Under the pieces are notes generated by a model that saw only the letters and a program-made list of their open reading frames with translations, had not been told where the DNA came from and ran no database searches. This document shows, piece by piece, positions 25,254 through 33,661 of a stretch of DNA of 64,000 nucleotides. A program made the translations under genes and the position numbers. This DNA comes from SAR202 cluster bacterium bin87 (lineage in GTDB: Bacteria; Chloroflexota; Dehalococcoidia; Lucifugimonadales; UBA3495): the NCBI GenBank assembly GCA_002238825.1, contig MPNC01000001.1:372001-436000 (forward strand), read 5' to 3'. How positions within the stretch are numbered: position 1 is the first letter of the stretch; the number at the start of each line of letters is the position of its first letter.

Positions 25254-25486
25254 TGGATATGGGCTCAAAATTCGTTGTCTGTATAGACAGCGGCGACTGG
25301 CCGGAGGACCTGCTGGTCCGGAAAATCTACTGCGTGCTCCCCGATGAGCGCGCCGCAGAGGTTGGCTGGCTTCGCGTTATTGACGAGTCGGAAGAAGATT
25401 ATCTCTACCCGTCTGACTGTTTCATTTCCATCGAGTTGACGGAAGAAATTGAGCAGGCCCTTTACGCAACTGCACCCGTTGGCTAA
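25253..25486 (+). CDS. Small acidic protein of unknown function, coupled to the frameshifted gene
   Basis: This 77-residue protein is rich in acidic residues and contains FVVCIDSGDWPEDLLVRKIY, VLPDERAAE and a DESEEDYLYPSDCFISIEL stretch, reading like a compact beta-rich domain. I do not recognise a named family. Its ATG shares a base with the stop codon of the preceding restored frame (TGATG), so the two look like a two-gene unit with translational coupling. Loss of the partner's frame would be expected to reduce its translation. A GTG one codon upstream of the ATG is an alternative start. It ends head-to-head with the next gene, overlapping its stop by 4 bp. Confidence 0.7.
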   Translation: MDMGSKFVVCIDSGDWPEDLLVRKIYCVLPDERAAEVGWLRVIDESEEDYLYPSDCFISIELTEEIEQALYATAPVG

Positions 25487-26517
25487 CTGCCCGGCGTAGC
25501 AATCAGGTCGTCGGCCAAGCGCTCAATCAGCTCCCGCTGGGGAATGCAGTCCAACCACCGTTGCGGTATGGCGGACGCGCCATACCGGGCTCCCAGCACC
25601 GCCCCGGCGACGGCCGCGTTGGTGTCGGTGTCGCCGCCGGCGGCAACGGACGCGACCAGCGCATCCTCAAAGTCCAGGCGCGTGGCCGCCGCCCAGAAAC
25701 CGAACTGCGTGGCCAGCAGCGTGTGCCCGATGAGCCGGTGGTCGCACATGAGCCAGTCCGCGTCGGGAGGTGGCTGGCTTCCGTGACCCATCGCGTCCAA
25801 GGCATCCGCGGGGATGCCATCGGATATGGCCTGCGCGGCCAGGTCGGGGCAGCCGTCCGCGCGTGCCGCTTCCAGGAGGCCGGGCAGGTCCGGAGCAGCG
25901 CCGTTGAGCAAGGCGGCGATGACAGCGTTGACGAGGATGCAGGACCACTGGCAGGTGGCCGCGTAGTGGGTAACTACGCAAGTAGTGGCGGAATCGGCGA
26001 CGAGCCGGGCCGGATCGTTGCGGCGGGCGATTGCCACCGGGGCGCAGCGCATGACGCCGCCATTGGGGGCGATGCGATTTCTGCGCTCGTATATGATGCG
26101 AGCGGGTTCGGGCAGCGGTTTGCCGGTGTATAACTCTTCGATCACCTCGCGGGTTGTGATGCCGATGCCGCGCCCGTTCTCGCGCTCCCAGACCACCAGC
26201 CGGTCCGCGAGGTCGCGGGCGCAGTCGCCTCCCGCCAGCAGCGCTTCACCCAGATCGACGGCCTGGGCGAGGTCATCGTCCATGGGGCGGTTGGCCTCGC
26301 GGGGGTCGATCTCGGTGAGCCCGTCGGGGTATGTATCCGCGATCCAGTCGTGACGGTCCCCCTCAACCGGCAGGCCCAGCAGGTTGCCGACGGCAAGGCC
26401 CAGGAGAACACCCCGGGCGCGGTCAGCGAGGCCGCTCGAAAGCGTGTTTCCGGCGGCGGTTCGTGCGATCAAACGGGCCACTTCCGGGGCCTGCGCAACG
26501 ATCCCTGGATCGGTCAT
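25483..26517 (-). CDS. ADP-ribosylglycohydrolase family protein
   Basis: This 344-residue protein belongs to the ADP-ribosylglycohydrolase (DraG/ARH) family, which removes ADP-ribose from proteins or small molecules using two Mg ions. Recognisable parts are DRARGVLLGLAVGNLLGLPVEG near the start, PMDDDLAQAVDLGEALL near 80, NGGVMRCAPVAI near 155, and the Mg-binding GGDTDTNAAVAGAVLGARYG near 300. The usual TDDT of the first metal site appears as MDDD, so one metal ligand differs. The ATG at 26517 fits the family N-terminus. No DraT-like transferase is nearby, so its target is unknown. Confidence 0.88.
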   Translation of the reverse strand: MTDPGIVAQAPEVARLIARTAAGNTLSSGLADRARGVLLGLAVGNLLGLPVEGDRHDWIADTYPDGLTEIDPREANRPMDDDLAQAVDLGEALLAGGDCARDLADRLVVWERENGRGIGITTREVIEELYTGKPLPEPARIIYERRNRIAPNGGVMRCAPVAIARRNDPARLVADSATTCVVTHYAATCQWSCILVNAVIAALLNGAAPDLPGLLEAARADGCPDLAAQAISDGIPADALDAMGHGSQPPPDADWLMCDHRLIGHTLLATQFGFWAAATRLDFEDALVASVAAGGDTDTNAAVAGAVLGARYGASAIPQRWLDCIPQRELIERLADDLIATPGS

Positions 26518-26642
26518 TGGGTTACTCCTTCCGGTAGATTCACGAGTGCAGACAGGGGTGATTCCGGGTCGTTCCCGTTTGACACCCCTGCCGAATGCGG
26601 GTAGCCTTGATTGTGATTTACAGAACAAACGGCACTGAGATT

Positions 26643-29258
26643 ATGGATGATTTGAAACGCAACAACGAGTTGAAATCGTTGCTTCGCGAGCGCATTTTAA
26701 TCACCGACGGCGCGATGGGGACCCAGATCCAGGCGAGAAACCTGGGGCCCGACGATTTCGGGGGCGAGGAGTATGAGGGGTGCAACGAGTACCTTAACAT
26801 AACCCGGCCCGACGTGATCGACGACATCCACCGCGGTTACCTGGAAGCCGGCGCGGATATCATACAAACCAACACCTTCGGCGCAACCGCGCTGGTGCTG
26901 GGCGAGTATGACCTGGCTCACGAGGCGCGCCGGATCAACCGAGAAGCCGCAGCCATCGCCAGGCGGGCGGCGGATGAGGTAACGGCGACCGAGCCGGAGA
27001 AGCCGCGTTTCGTGTACGGCGCGATGGGTCCGACCACGCGGACGATATCGGTCACCGGCGGCCTGACGTTCGACGAGCTGGCGGCAGACTACCATCAGCA
27101 GGCTGCCGGGCTCATCGAGGGCGGCGCCGACGTGCTGGTGCTGGAAACGGGCCAGGACACGATCAACATCAAGGCAGGGCTGGAAGGGATCGATCGAGCC
27201 CGCGCGGAACTGGGGACTGACGTTCCGGTAGCGGTGCAGGGAACAATCGAGCCTATGGGCACGCTGCTGGCCGGCCAGGATGCCGAAGCGTTCTACACCT
27301 CGCTGGCGCACCGGGACCTGCTGTGGGTCGGTTTCAACTGCGCCACCGGGCCGGAGTTCATGACGGACCACATACGCACGCTGAACGAGTTGTCGCAGTT
27401 CGGTATCGCCTGCGTGCCCAACGCGGGTCTGCCCGACGAGGACGGCAACTACAACGAGACGCCGGAGATGCTGACGGCCACGCTGGAGCGGTTCGCGTCC
27501 AATGGCTGGCTGAACGTGACCGGTGGGTGTTGTGGCACCGGTCCGGACCACATCCGCCACCTGGTCGAGGCAATGGCTGACAAAAAACCGCGGGTGACCC
27601 AGCCCCCGCTGGAGACCCGGGTTTCAGGTATCGAAGCCGTGGTCGTGAACGAGGACACGCGACCGACCATTGTGGGCGAACGGACCAACGTGCTGGGCAG
27701 CCGCAGGTTCAAGCGGATGATCGCTGGCGAACGTTTCGAGGAGGCGGCTGAGATCGGCCGTCGCCAGGTCCGAAACGGGGCCCACGTGCTGGACGTATGT
27801 CTGCAGGACCCTGACCGTGACGAGACGGCAGACGTGATCAAGTTCCTGGACCAGCTGAACCGGCGGGTCAAGGCGCCGATCATGGTCGACTCGACGGACG
27901 CGGCGGTGATCGAGGAGTCGCTGAAGCGGCTGCAGGGCAAGTCCATCATCAACTCCATCAACCTGGAGGATGGAGAGGAGCGATTCCAACGTGTGGTTCC
28001 GCTGGCGCGTCGGTACGGGGCCGCCTTGGTTGTGGGTTGCATCGACGACGATCCCCAGCAGGCGCAGGCGATCACTCGAGAGCGGAAATTGGAGATCGCC
28101 CAACGGTCCCACCGGCTGCTGACCGAAAAATATGGTGTCGCAGAAGAGGACATCATCTTTGATCCGCTGGTGTTCCCCGCCGGGACCGGAGACGAAAACT
28201 ACGTCGGCTCGGCGGCCGAAACCATCGAAGGCGTCAAGATGATCAAGGAGGCGTTGCCCCGGACCAAGACGGTACTCGGCATTTCCAACGTTTCCTTCGG
28301 TCTGCCGGCGGCGGGCCGCGAGGTGTTCAACTCGGTTTTCCTGTACCACTGCACCCAGGCCGGGCTGGACATGGCCATCGTCAACTCGGAGATGATGCAG
28401 CGTTACGCCACCATTCCCGAGGACGAGCGCAAACTGTCCGAAGACCTGATCTGGAACCGGGGTGCGGATCCCGTGGCCGCGTTCGCGGCGCACTTCCGCG
28501 ACCGGGCGCCGCGGGCCACCGCGGAGGAAAGGTTGGCATTGCCGCTGGACGAACGGCTGGCGCAGTGCATCATCGAAGGCAGCAAGGAAGGGCTGGCCGA
28601 GGACCTGGACCTGGCCCTCCAGGAACGGCAACCGTTGGCAATCATCAACGGGCCGCTGATGGCCGGTATGGATGAAGTGGGGCGGCAGTTCAACGCGAAC
28701 CAGTTGATCGTCGCCGAAGTGTTGCAGAGCGCTGAGGCCATGAAGTTCGCGGTGGCGCACCTTGAACCTCACATGGAGCGCACCGACGCCGCGTCGCGTG
28801 GACGGGTGCTGCTGGCCACGGTCAAGGGCGACGTACACGACATCGGCAAAAACCTGGTGGAGATCATCCTGTCCAACAACGGCTACAGAGTGATCAACCT
28901 TGGGATCAAGGTGGCCGCCCAGGAGCTGATTGCGGGTTACCGCGAGCATCAGCCGGACATAATCGGGTTGTCGGGGCTGCTGGTGAAATCGGCTCAGATG
29001 ATGGTCGAAACGGTGCAGGACTTCCGCACGGCTGGCATCGCAGCGCCGGTGCTGGTGGGCGGCGCGGCCCTGTCCAACCGGTTCACCCGGCTGCGCATCG
29101 CGCCGGAGTACGACGGACTGGTGGCGTATTCGCCGGACGCCATGACCGGATTGGCGTTGGCCAACGTGATACGGGACGACGACGAGCGGGAGCGATTGAT
29201 CGCGCGTCTGGAAACCGAAAGCGTTGAGCTGGCCGAGCAAGTGGCCGCCCGTGGGTAG
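26643..29258 (+). CDS. metH: Cobalamin-dependent methionine synthase, catalytic part (no activation domain)
   Basis: This 871-residue protein has three of the four MetH modules. The homocysteine-binding barrel (residues 1-310) carries zinc ligands in NCATGPE and GGCCGTGPDH (Cys296-297). The methyltetrahydrofolate-binding barrel (about 325-590) contains RPTIVGERTNVLGSRRF. The cobalamin module (about 625-865) has DVHDIGKN, in which His732 is the lower B12 ligand. Full-length MetH has about 1200 residues and ends in an AdoMet-binding reactivation domain, absent here but encoded by the overlapping next gene. No cobalamin riboswitch is recognisable upstream. Together with nrdJ it shows dependence on B12. 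Confidence 0.93.
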   Translation: MDDLKRNNELKSLLRERILITDGAMGTQIQARNLGPDDFGGEEYEGCNEYLNITRPDVIDDIHRGYLEAGADIIQTNTFGATALVLGEYDLAHEARRINREAAAIARRAADEVTATEPEKPRFVYGAMGPTTRTISVTGGLTFDELAADYHQQAAGLIEGGADVLVLETGQDTINIKAGLEGIDRARAELGTDVPVAVQGTIEPMGTLLAGQDAEAFYTSLAHRDLLWVGFNCATGPEFMTDHIRTLNELSQFGIACVPNAGLPDEDGNYNETPEMLTATLERFASNGWLNVTGGCCGTGPDHIRHLVEAMADKKPRVTQPPLETRVSGIEAVVVNEDTRPTIVGERTNVLGSRRFKRMIAGERFEEAAEIGRRQVRNGAHVLDVCLQDPDRDETADVIKFLDQLNRRVKAPIMVDSTDAAVIEESLKRLQGKSIINSINLEDGEERFQRVVPLARRYGAALVVGCIDDDPQQAQAITRERKLEIAQRSHRLLTEKYGVAEEDIIFDPLVFPAGTGDENYVGSAAETIEGVKMIKEALPRTKTVLGISNVSFGLPAAGREVFNSVFLYHCTQAGLDMAIVNSEMMQRYATIPEDERKLSEDLIWNRGADPVAAFAAHFRDRAPRATAEERLALPLDERLAQCIIEGSKEGLAEDLDLALQERQPLAIINGPLMAGMDEVGRQFNANQLIVAEVLQSAEAMKFAVAHLEPHMERTDAASRGRVLLATVKGDVHDIGKNLVEIILSNNGYRVINLGIKVAAQELIAGYREHQPDIIGLSGLLVKSAQMMVETVQDFRTAGIAAPVLVGGAALSNRFTRLRIAPEYDGLVAYSPDAMTGLALANVIRDDDERERLIARLETESVELAEQVAARG

Positions 29259-30165
29259 CGCCGCCACAGCAGCCGGCGTCGCCGCTCTGGAATCGTCGCC
29301 CCGGCCGCCTGATTTGCGGCTCCACGTGCTGGACGACTACGATCTGGACGAGATCTTCGGGTACATCAACCCGCAGATGCTCTACGTGCGCCACCTGGGA
29401 TATCGAGGACGTTTCTGGGAGGCATTGCGGGAGGATGAGCCCAAGGCCGTGGAACTGCACCGGCAGGTCCAGCGGATCGAAGAAGTGATGCTGTCGCGCT
29501 CCGATATCAGTGCCAGCGCGGTGTTCAAATTCTTCCCATGCCGCTCAGAGGGGCAATGGCTGATCGTTTACGAGCCGGACGGCGTGAAAGAACTGGAGCG
29601 GTTCTACTTCGGCAGACAGCAGGAACGTGAGGGCCTGTGCCTGGCCGACTACGCGCGCCCGGTCGGAGAGGGTCCGAACGATTACCTCGCGATGTTTACG
29701 ACCAGCGTGGGCCCGGGCATACGCGACCTGTCCGAAAAGTGGAAGAACGAAGGCCGATACCTGGACTCGCACACCCTGCAGGCCCTGGCCATCGAGTCGG
29801 CCGAGGGCTTCGCGGAGTTGCTGCACCGGCGGATCCGCACCATGTGGAACATCGGCGAATCCTCGGGCCTGAAGGTGAACGGCGAGGACGAGCTTCGCGA
29901 CCTGTTCCGGGCCAACTACCGGGGCAAGCGGTTCTCATTCGGATACCCCGCGTGCCCCCGGCTCGAAGACCAGGAAAAGCTGTTCGCCCTGCTGGACGTG
30001 ACCGCGAATACCGGGGTTGAGCTGACGGACGGATACATGATGGATCCGGAGGGTTCGGTTTCAGCCGTGGTTTTCCACCATCCACAGGCCAAATATTTTA
30101 ACCTGGATGAGGCGGATATCGAGAGGCTGGAAACCGAAATCGCGCAGATGCCGGCGGGTCGATAG
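29251..30165 (+). CDS. Stand-alone AdoMet-dependent activation domain of methionine synthase
   Basis: This roughly 304-residue protein corresponds to the C-terminal reactivation domain of MetH, which remethylates oxidised cob(II)alamin using AdoMet and an electron donor. The signature is the RGKRFSFGYPACPRLEDQ region near residue 240; further evidence is FGYINPQMLYVRHLGYRG near the start and VYEPDG after a phenylalanine-rich stretch. A GTG at 29251 lies inside the end of metH, giving an 8-bp overlap, so both halves are probably made together. Split MetH proteins are known, for example in Thermotoga. A rho-independent terminator follows. Confidence 0.9.
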   Translation: MGSAATAAGVAALESSPRPPDLRLHVLDDYDLDEIFGYINPQMLYVRHLGYRGRFWEALREDEPKAVELHRQVQRIEEVMLSRSDISASAVFKFFPCRSEGQWLIVYEPDGVKELERFYFGRQQEREGLCLADYARPVGEGPNDYLAMFTTSVGPGIRDLSEKWKNEGRYLDSHTLQALAIESAEGFAELLHRRIRTMWNIGESSGLKVNGEDELRDLFRANYRGKRFSFGYPACPRLEDQEKLFALLDVTANTGVELTDGYMMDPEGSVSAVVFHHPQAKYFNLDEADIERLETEIAQMPAGR

Positions 30166-30190
30166 GCAATGACTTTGCCGCCCTTTCACC

Positions 30191-30225
30191 AGCCCGTAGC
30201 CCTTTGGCATACGGGCTTTATTTTT
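30191..30225 (+). terminator. Rho-independent terminator of the split metH operon
   Basis: AGCCCGTA and TACGGGCT form a perfect 8-bp stem with an 11-base loop, followed by TTATTTTT. It lies 26 bp after the activation-domain gene. Confidence 0.85.
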
Positions 30226-30291
30226 GCGCCGGCTGAAGCGCCAGAGTTTGCGTCCCGAATTGCCGGGGTTGACGTTTCGGCAGCAAATTCT

Positions 30292-31041
30292 CTACTGAGC
30301 GGTGAAACCACCGTCAACGACCAGTTCCGCGCCGGTGATGTAGGACGCCTCATCGCTGGCCAGGAAAAGTACTGCATAAGCGACTTCTTCTCGATTTCCG
30401 ACGCGCTTCATCGGAATGTTCGCCATCATCGCGGAGCGGGTTTCCGTGGCGGCCGACCCGCCGGCCATCGGCGGCATGAGGCCGGGATGGACCGAGTTGA
30501 CGCGGATGCCGGCTTCGGCCCAACGCACGGCCGCAGACTTGGTCATCAGGCGGACGGCGCCTTTGGACGCGTTGTATCCCATGTGGATGAAATCTTGGCC
30601 GACGATGCCGGAAATGGACGAAATGTTGACGATGCTACCGCCGTCGCCCCGTTCCATGGCGGCGATTGCGTGCTTCATGCCGAGGAAAACGCCTTTGGCA
30701 TTGATGTTCATCAGGCGGTCCCAGGTGGTGGTTCCCAGGTTGTCCTCCTCGTCGTAGCCGGAGATGCCCGCGTTGTTCACCAGGATGTCCAACCTGCCAA
30801 ACCGGCCGATTGTGTCGGCGATGACCTGCCGCCAGTTGTCCTCGTCGGTCACGTTGAGGTGGGCGAACTTGGCGCTGCCACCATTGGCAACGATGTCGTC
30901 GGCGACCCGCTGGCCGGCGTCGTCGGTGACGTCGCACACGACCACGGTCGCCCCTTCTTCGGCAAAGAGGCGGGCTTCGACCTCGCCCATGCCGCGTGCG
31001 GCTCCGGTAACGATGGCGATTTTGCCTTCAAGCCTGGGCAT
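30292..31041 (-). CDS. Short-chain dehydrogenase/reductase (SDR)
   Basis: This 249-residue classical SDR has the cofactor motif TGAARGMG (residues 12-19), NNAG near 89, Ser near 141, and the active-site YNASK (Tyr156, Lys160). The Asp37 after the second strand suggests NAD rather than NADP. VHPGLMPPM and ITGAELVVDGGFTAQ are typical of 3-oxoacyl reductase/alcohol dehydrogenase SDRs. It is monocistronic, divergent from the Ppx operon, and has an extended -10 element 45 bp upstream. Its substrate cannot be assigned. Confidence 0.9.
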   Translation of the reverse strand: MPRLEGKIAIVTGAARGMGEVEARLFAEEGATVVVCDVTDDAGQRVADDIVANGGSAKFAHLNVTDEDNWRQVIADTIGRFGRLDILVNNAGISGYDEEDNLGTTTWDRLMNINAKGVFLGMKHAIAAMERGDGGSIVNISSISGIVGQDFIHMGYNASKGAVRLMTKSAAVRWAEAGIRVNSVHPGLMPPMAGGSAATETRSAMMANIPMKRVGNREEVAYAVLFLASDEASYITGAELVVDGGFTAQ

Positions 31042-31085
31042 AGTAACTCTCCTGCGGGATCCGTAGAACGGACCGTGCGGGCCGG

Positions 31086-31094
31086 ATTATAGCA
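31086..31094 (-). promoter_or_regulatory. Extended -10 promoter of the SDR gene
   Basis: The minus strand reads GATGCTATAATCC, a TGC-TATAAT extended -10, 45 bp before the SDR start. It is the same 12-mer as in front of leuC. Confidence 0.65.
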
Positions 31095-31133
31095 TCGGCT
31101 TGGCGAGATTTGACTGGGGCGCTTGAGGTATCG

Positions 31134-32759
31134 ATGACGACCATCCAGACCACCGATGCGGCGCTGGCCGCCGAACGGACTGGCGCATCGCCAAACACGA
31201 TTGTCGGGCATGCGGGAGGCCACGAGGGAGCCAGTCCGTTCCCGCGATATACCGCGGTCATAGACGTCGGGTCCGGGTCGGCGCGGGCAGTGGTGATGCA
31301 GGTCAATCACGGGGGCGGCATCGAGATCGTTGCCCAGCAACGGGTAACGCTCAACCTGATGAGCCACGTAGGAAGCGACGGGTACCTCGACGAACAAGGA
31401 CTGGCGAGTGCGCTGGACGCGCTGGAGGACTTTGCGCTGGTGGCGCGGGCGTACGGGATTGAAACAATCCACGCCGTGGGTACTGCCGCGCTGCGCGAGT
31501 CGGGCAACGCCCAACAGATTACCGTCGCGGCAGAGCACAGATTTGGTGTACCGTTGCGGATTATCGACGGTTCCGATGAGGCGGCCTACTGCTTCGTGGG
31601 CGCGATTCACGGGTTGGGAACCCAGGACGGGCTCCTGGCGGATATCGGCGGCGGCAGCACCGAGGTGGTCCAGTTTCGAGACCGGAAGCTAAGGTCGAGC
31701 CTGTCACTGCCGTTGGGCAGTCTACGGATCGCCAATCAGTTCGATCTCGGCGATCGTCCGGAAGCAGAATCGGTGCAGGCGGCGTACGATTACGTGCGAG
31801 CGGTTCTCACAAATGCCGGGGTTGAGCCGCTTCCGGACGGCGCCACTCTGGTTGGATCCGGAGGATCAGTGCGTTTGCTTTCCCGGTTGGACCGGCTGCG
31901 TGAACCCTATCCCATCATCAAGCTGCACGGATATGAGATTCGGGCTTCCGCCCTGGTCGAGCAGATTGAACAATTGGCTGCGATGTCCCGGATCGACAGG
32001 GCCAGCATTCCCGGAATGAATCCCGAGCGGAGCCATTCCATAATCGGCGGCGCGGTGGTGGCGCACGCGTTGATGCAGCACCTGGAGACGGACCGGTTGC
32101 TGGTGTCCGGACAGGGACTGCGCGAGGGTCTGGCGCGTCACCCGGAACCGCCGTCCACGTGCGAGGGCGTGCAATTGCCGCCGCTGGAATCGGTGAGGTC
32201 GGAATCGCTGGCGGACCTGGTGGGAAGGTTTGCGGATCGATTTGGTCAGCGTGGCGAGAGGCGAGCCGATCTGGCCGGACGAATCGCCGACGCGGTGTGG
32301 AGCGGCGGGAACCGTCAGTTGGCGAATTCGCTGCGCTGCGCTGCCAGGCTCCTGGATATCGGAAACGCGGTGGACTATTACAATCGCCTCAATCGGACTG
32401 CGAGTATAATAGTCCGAACCGACCTGCCTGGTTTTACCCACGCGGAATCGGCGCAGATCGCGACCACGCTGCTGGCCGCCGAATCTGGGCCCCTGCCGCG
32501 CCGGTTCCGGCAAAACCGGTTGGTGTCGCCGGCAGAATTGCGATTGGTCGATCAGGCGGCAGTAATGCTGTTAACGGCCGACGAATTGGACGGCAGAATG
32601 CCAAAGGGAATGGCGGCAAACGCGGTTACAATAGGTCGAGAGGAAGGGACCTGGCGCATCGCGACCCCGAGTTGGTCAGCGGTGGCTGCCCCCAGCCTGC
32701 CGGCAAAGTGGAAAAAGGCGTTCGCAGAAGACGTACGAATAGAGAGGAGTGCACCATGA
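31134..32759 (+). CDS. Ppx/GppA-family phosphatase (exopolyphosphatase-like)
   Basis: This 541-residue protein has the actin-like phosphatase fold of exopolyphosphatase/guanosine pentaphosphatase. The first phosphate loop is IDVGSGSARAVV, the second is ADIGGGSTEVVQF near residue 170, and GSGGSVRLLSRLD follows near 240. The C-terminal half (about 350-540) resembles the HD-type helical domain of long Ppx proteins. The ATG at 31134 follows TTGAGGT. Its stop overlaps the start of a thymidylate-kinase-like gene (ATGA), and a second such kinase follows, so its activity is probably linked to theirs. Whether it cleaves polyphosphate or (p)ppGpp is undecided. Confidence 0.88.
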   Translation: MTTIQTTDAALAAERTGASPNTIVGHAGGHEGASPFPRYTAVIDVGSGSARAVVMQVNHGGGIEIVAQQRVTLNLMSHVGSDGYLDEQGLASALDALEDFALVARAYGIETIHAVGTAALRESGNAQQITVAAEHRFGVPLRIIDGSDEAAYCFVGAIHGLGTQDGLLADIGGGSTEVVQFRDRKLRSSLSLPLGSLRIANQFDLGDRPEAESVQAAYDYVRAVLTNAGVEPLPDGATLVGSGGSVRLLSRLDRLREPYPIIKLHGYEIRASALVEQIEQLAAMSRIDRASIPGMNPERSHSIIGGAVVAHALMQHLETDRLLVSGQGLREGLARHPEPPSTCEGVQLPPLESVRSESLADLVGRFADRFGQRGERRADLAGRIADAVWSGGNRQLANSLRCAARLLDIGNAVDYYNRLNRTASIIVRTDLPGFTHAESAQIATTLLAAESGPLPRRFRQNRLVSPAELRLVDQAAVMLLTADELDGRMPKGMAANAVTIGREEGTWRIATPSWSAVAAPSLPAKWKKAFAEDVRIERSAP

Positions 32760-33595
32760 CCGTATTGCAAGAAGAGCACGCGTACAAAATGGGCGAACGC
32801 TATGGGCTCCATCCCGATGATGGGCAGTACCCCGGCAAGCTGATCATAGTCGAGGGCATTGACGGCTCCGGCAAGAGCACGCAGATCGACCTTCTGGGCA
32901 AATGGCTCAACAGCCAGAACCTGGTCACCGTGTTCACCGAGTGGAACTCGTCGCCCATCGTGCGACGGACCACCAAGCGGGGCAAGGTTGAAGAGCTTCT
33001 GACGCCCATGTCGTTCAGCCTGATCCATGCCGCTGACTTCGCCAACCGGGTCCACGCGCAGATACTGCCCGCGCTGCGGGCCGGCGCGGTTGTGCTCGCG
33101 GACCGCTACGTGTTCACCGCGTTCGCGCGGGACGCCGCTCGGGGGGTCAACCGGGAATGGCTGCGACGGGTCTACTCGTTCGCGGTCCAGCCGTCCCTGG
33201 CGCTGTATTTCAAGGTGCCGCTGGATGTGTCCATCCACCGCATCACGGTCGGGCGCGAGGAACTGGGCTACTACGAGTCGGGCCAGGACATGGGCTTTTC
33301 CAGCGACCGGGAGGAGTCCTTCCGGATGTTCCAGGGCAAGCTGCTGGACGAGTACGACGCTCTGACGGAAGAGTTCGGCCTGATGACCATCGACGCCACC
33401 CAACCGATTGCCGTGCAGCAACAGCAGGTGAGGAAGTACGTGGAGCCGTTGCTGGAAGACGTGATGGCGATCCGTGGCCAGAGTGTCCCAGAGGCCTTGG
33501 GTCGCGCCGGGCTCACCGGGCGTTACATCACCTCGCCCGTGCGCCGCCGTTTGACGGAACAGGAAGCGTTGGCAGCCGCGAAATCCGACGGCTAG
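32756..33595 (+). CDS. Thymidylate-kinase-like P-loop kinase, paralogue 1
   Basis: This 279-residue protein has a Walker A GIDGSGKST (Lys40), an ADRYVFTAFARDAARG segment that replaces the Tmk DRY..S..AYQ signature, and a C-terminal tail of about 60 residues beyond normal Tmk length. The Gln that contacts thymine in TMP kinases is not obvious, so dTMP may not be the substrate. It overlaps the ppx stop codon by 4 bp (ATGA). From memory, similar proteins occur in pairs with the paralogue downstream. A phosphotransferase in nucleotide or polyphosphate metabolism is the best general description. Confidence 0.8.
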   Translation: MTVLQEEHAYKMGERYGLHPDDGQYPGKLIIVEGIDGSGKSTQIDLLGKWLNSQNLVTVFTEWNSSPIVRRTTKRGKVEELLTPMSFSLIHAADFANRVHAQILPALRAGAVVLADRYVFTAFARDAARGVNREWLRRVYSFAVQPSLALYFKVPLDVSIHRITVGREELGYYESGQDMGFSSDREESFRMFQGKLLDEYDALTEEFGLMTIDATQPIAVQQQQVRKYVEPLLEDVMAIRGQSVPEALGRAGLTGRYITSPVRRRLTEQEALAAAKSDG

Positions 33596-33661
33596 GCCGG
33601 CGCTGGCGATTTGGCCGCTCGAAGATTTTAACGAAGCGAGTGATAACCGGGAGCGACAACG

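Noticed and set aside
27624-29267. 547-codon antisense frame over metH
   Set aside because: Antisense to conserved metH domains and made of low-complexity His/Gln/Arg-rich text; a shadow frame.
32403-32412. TATAAT-like GAGTATAATAG inside the ppx gene
   Set aside because: Inside coding sequence with no start codon or -35 at useful distance; the downstream gene is translationally coupled by ATGA.
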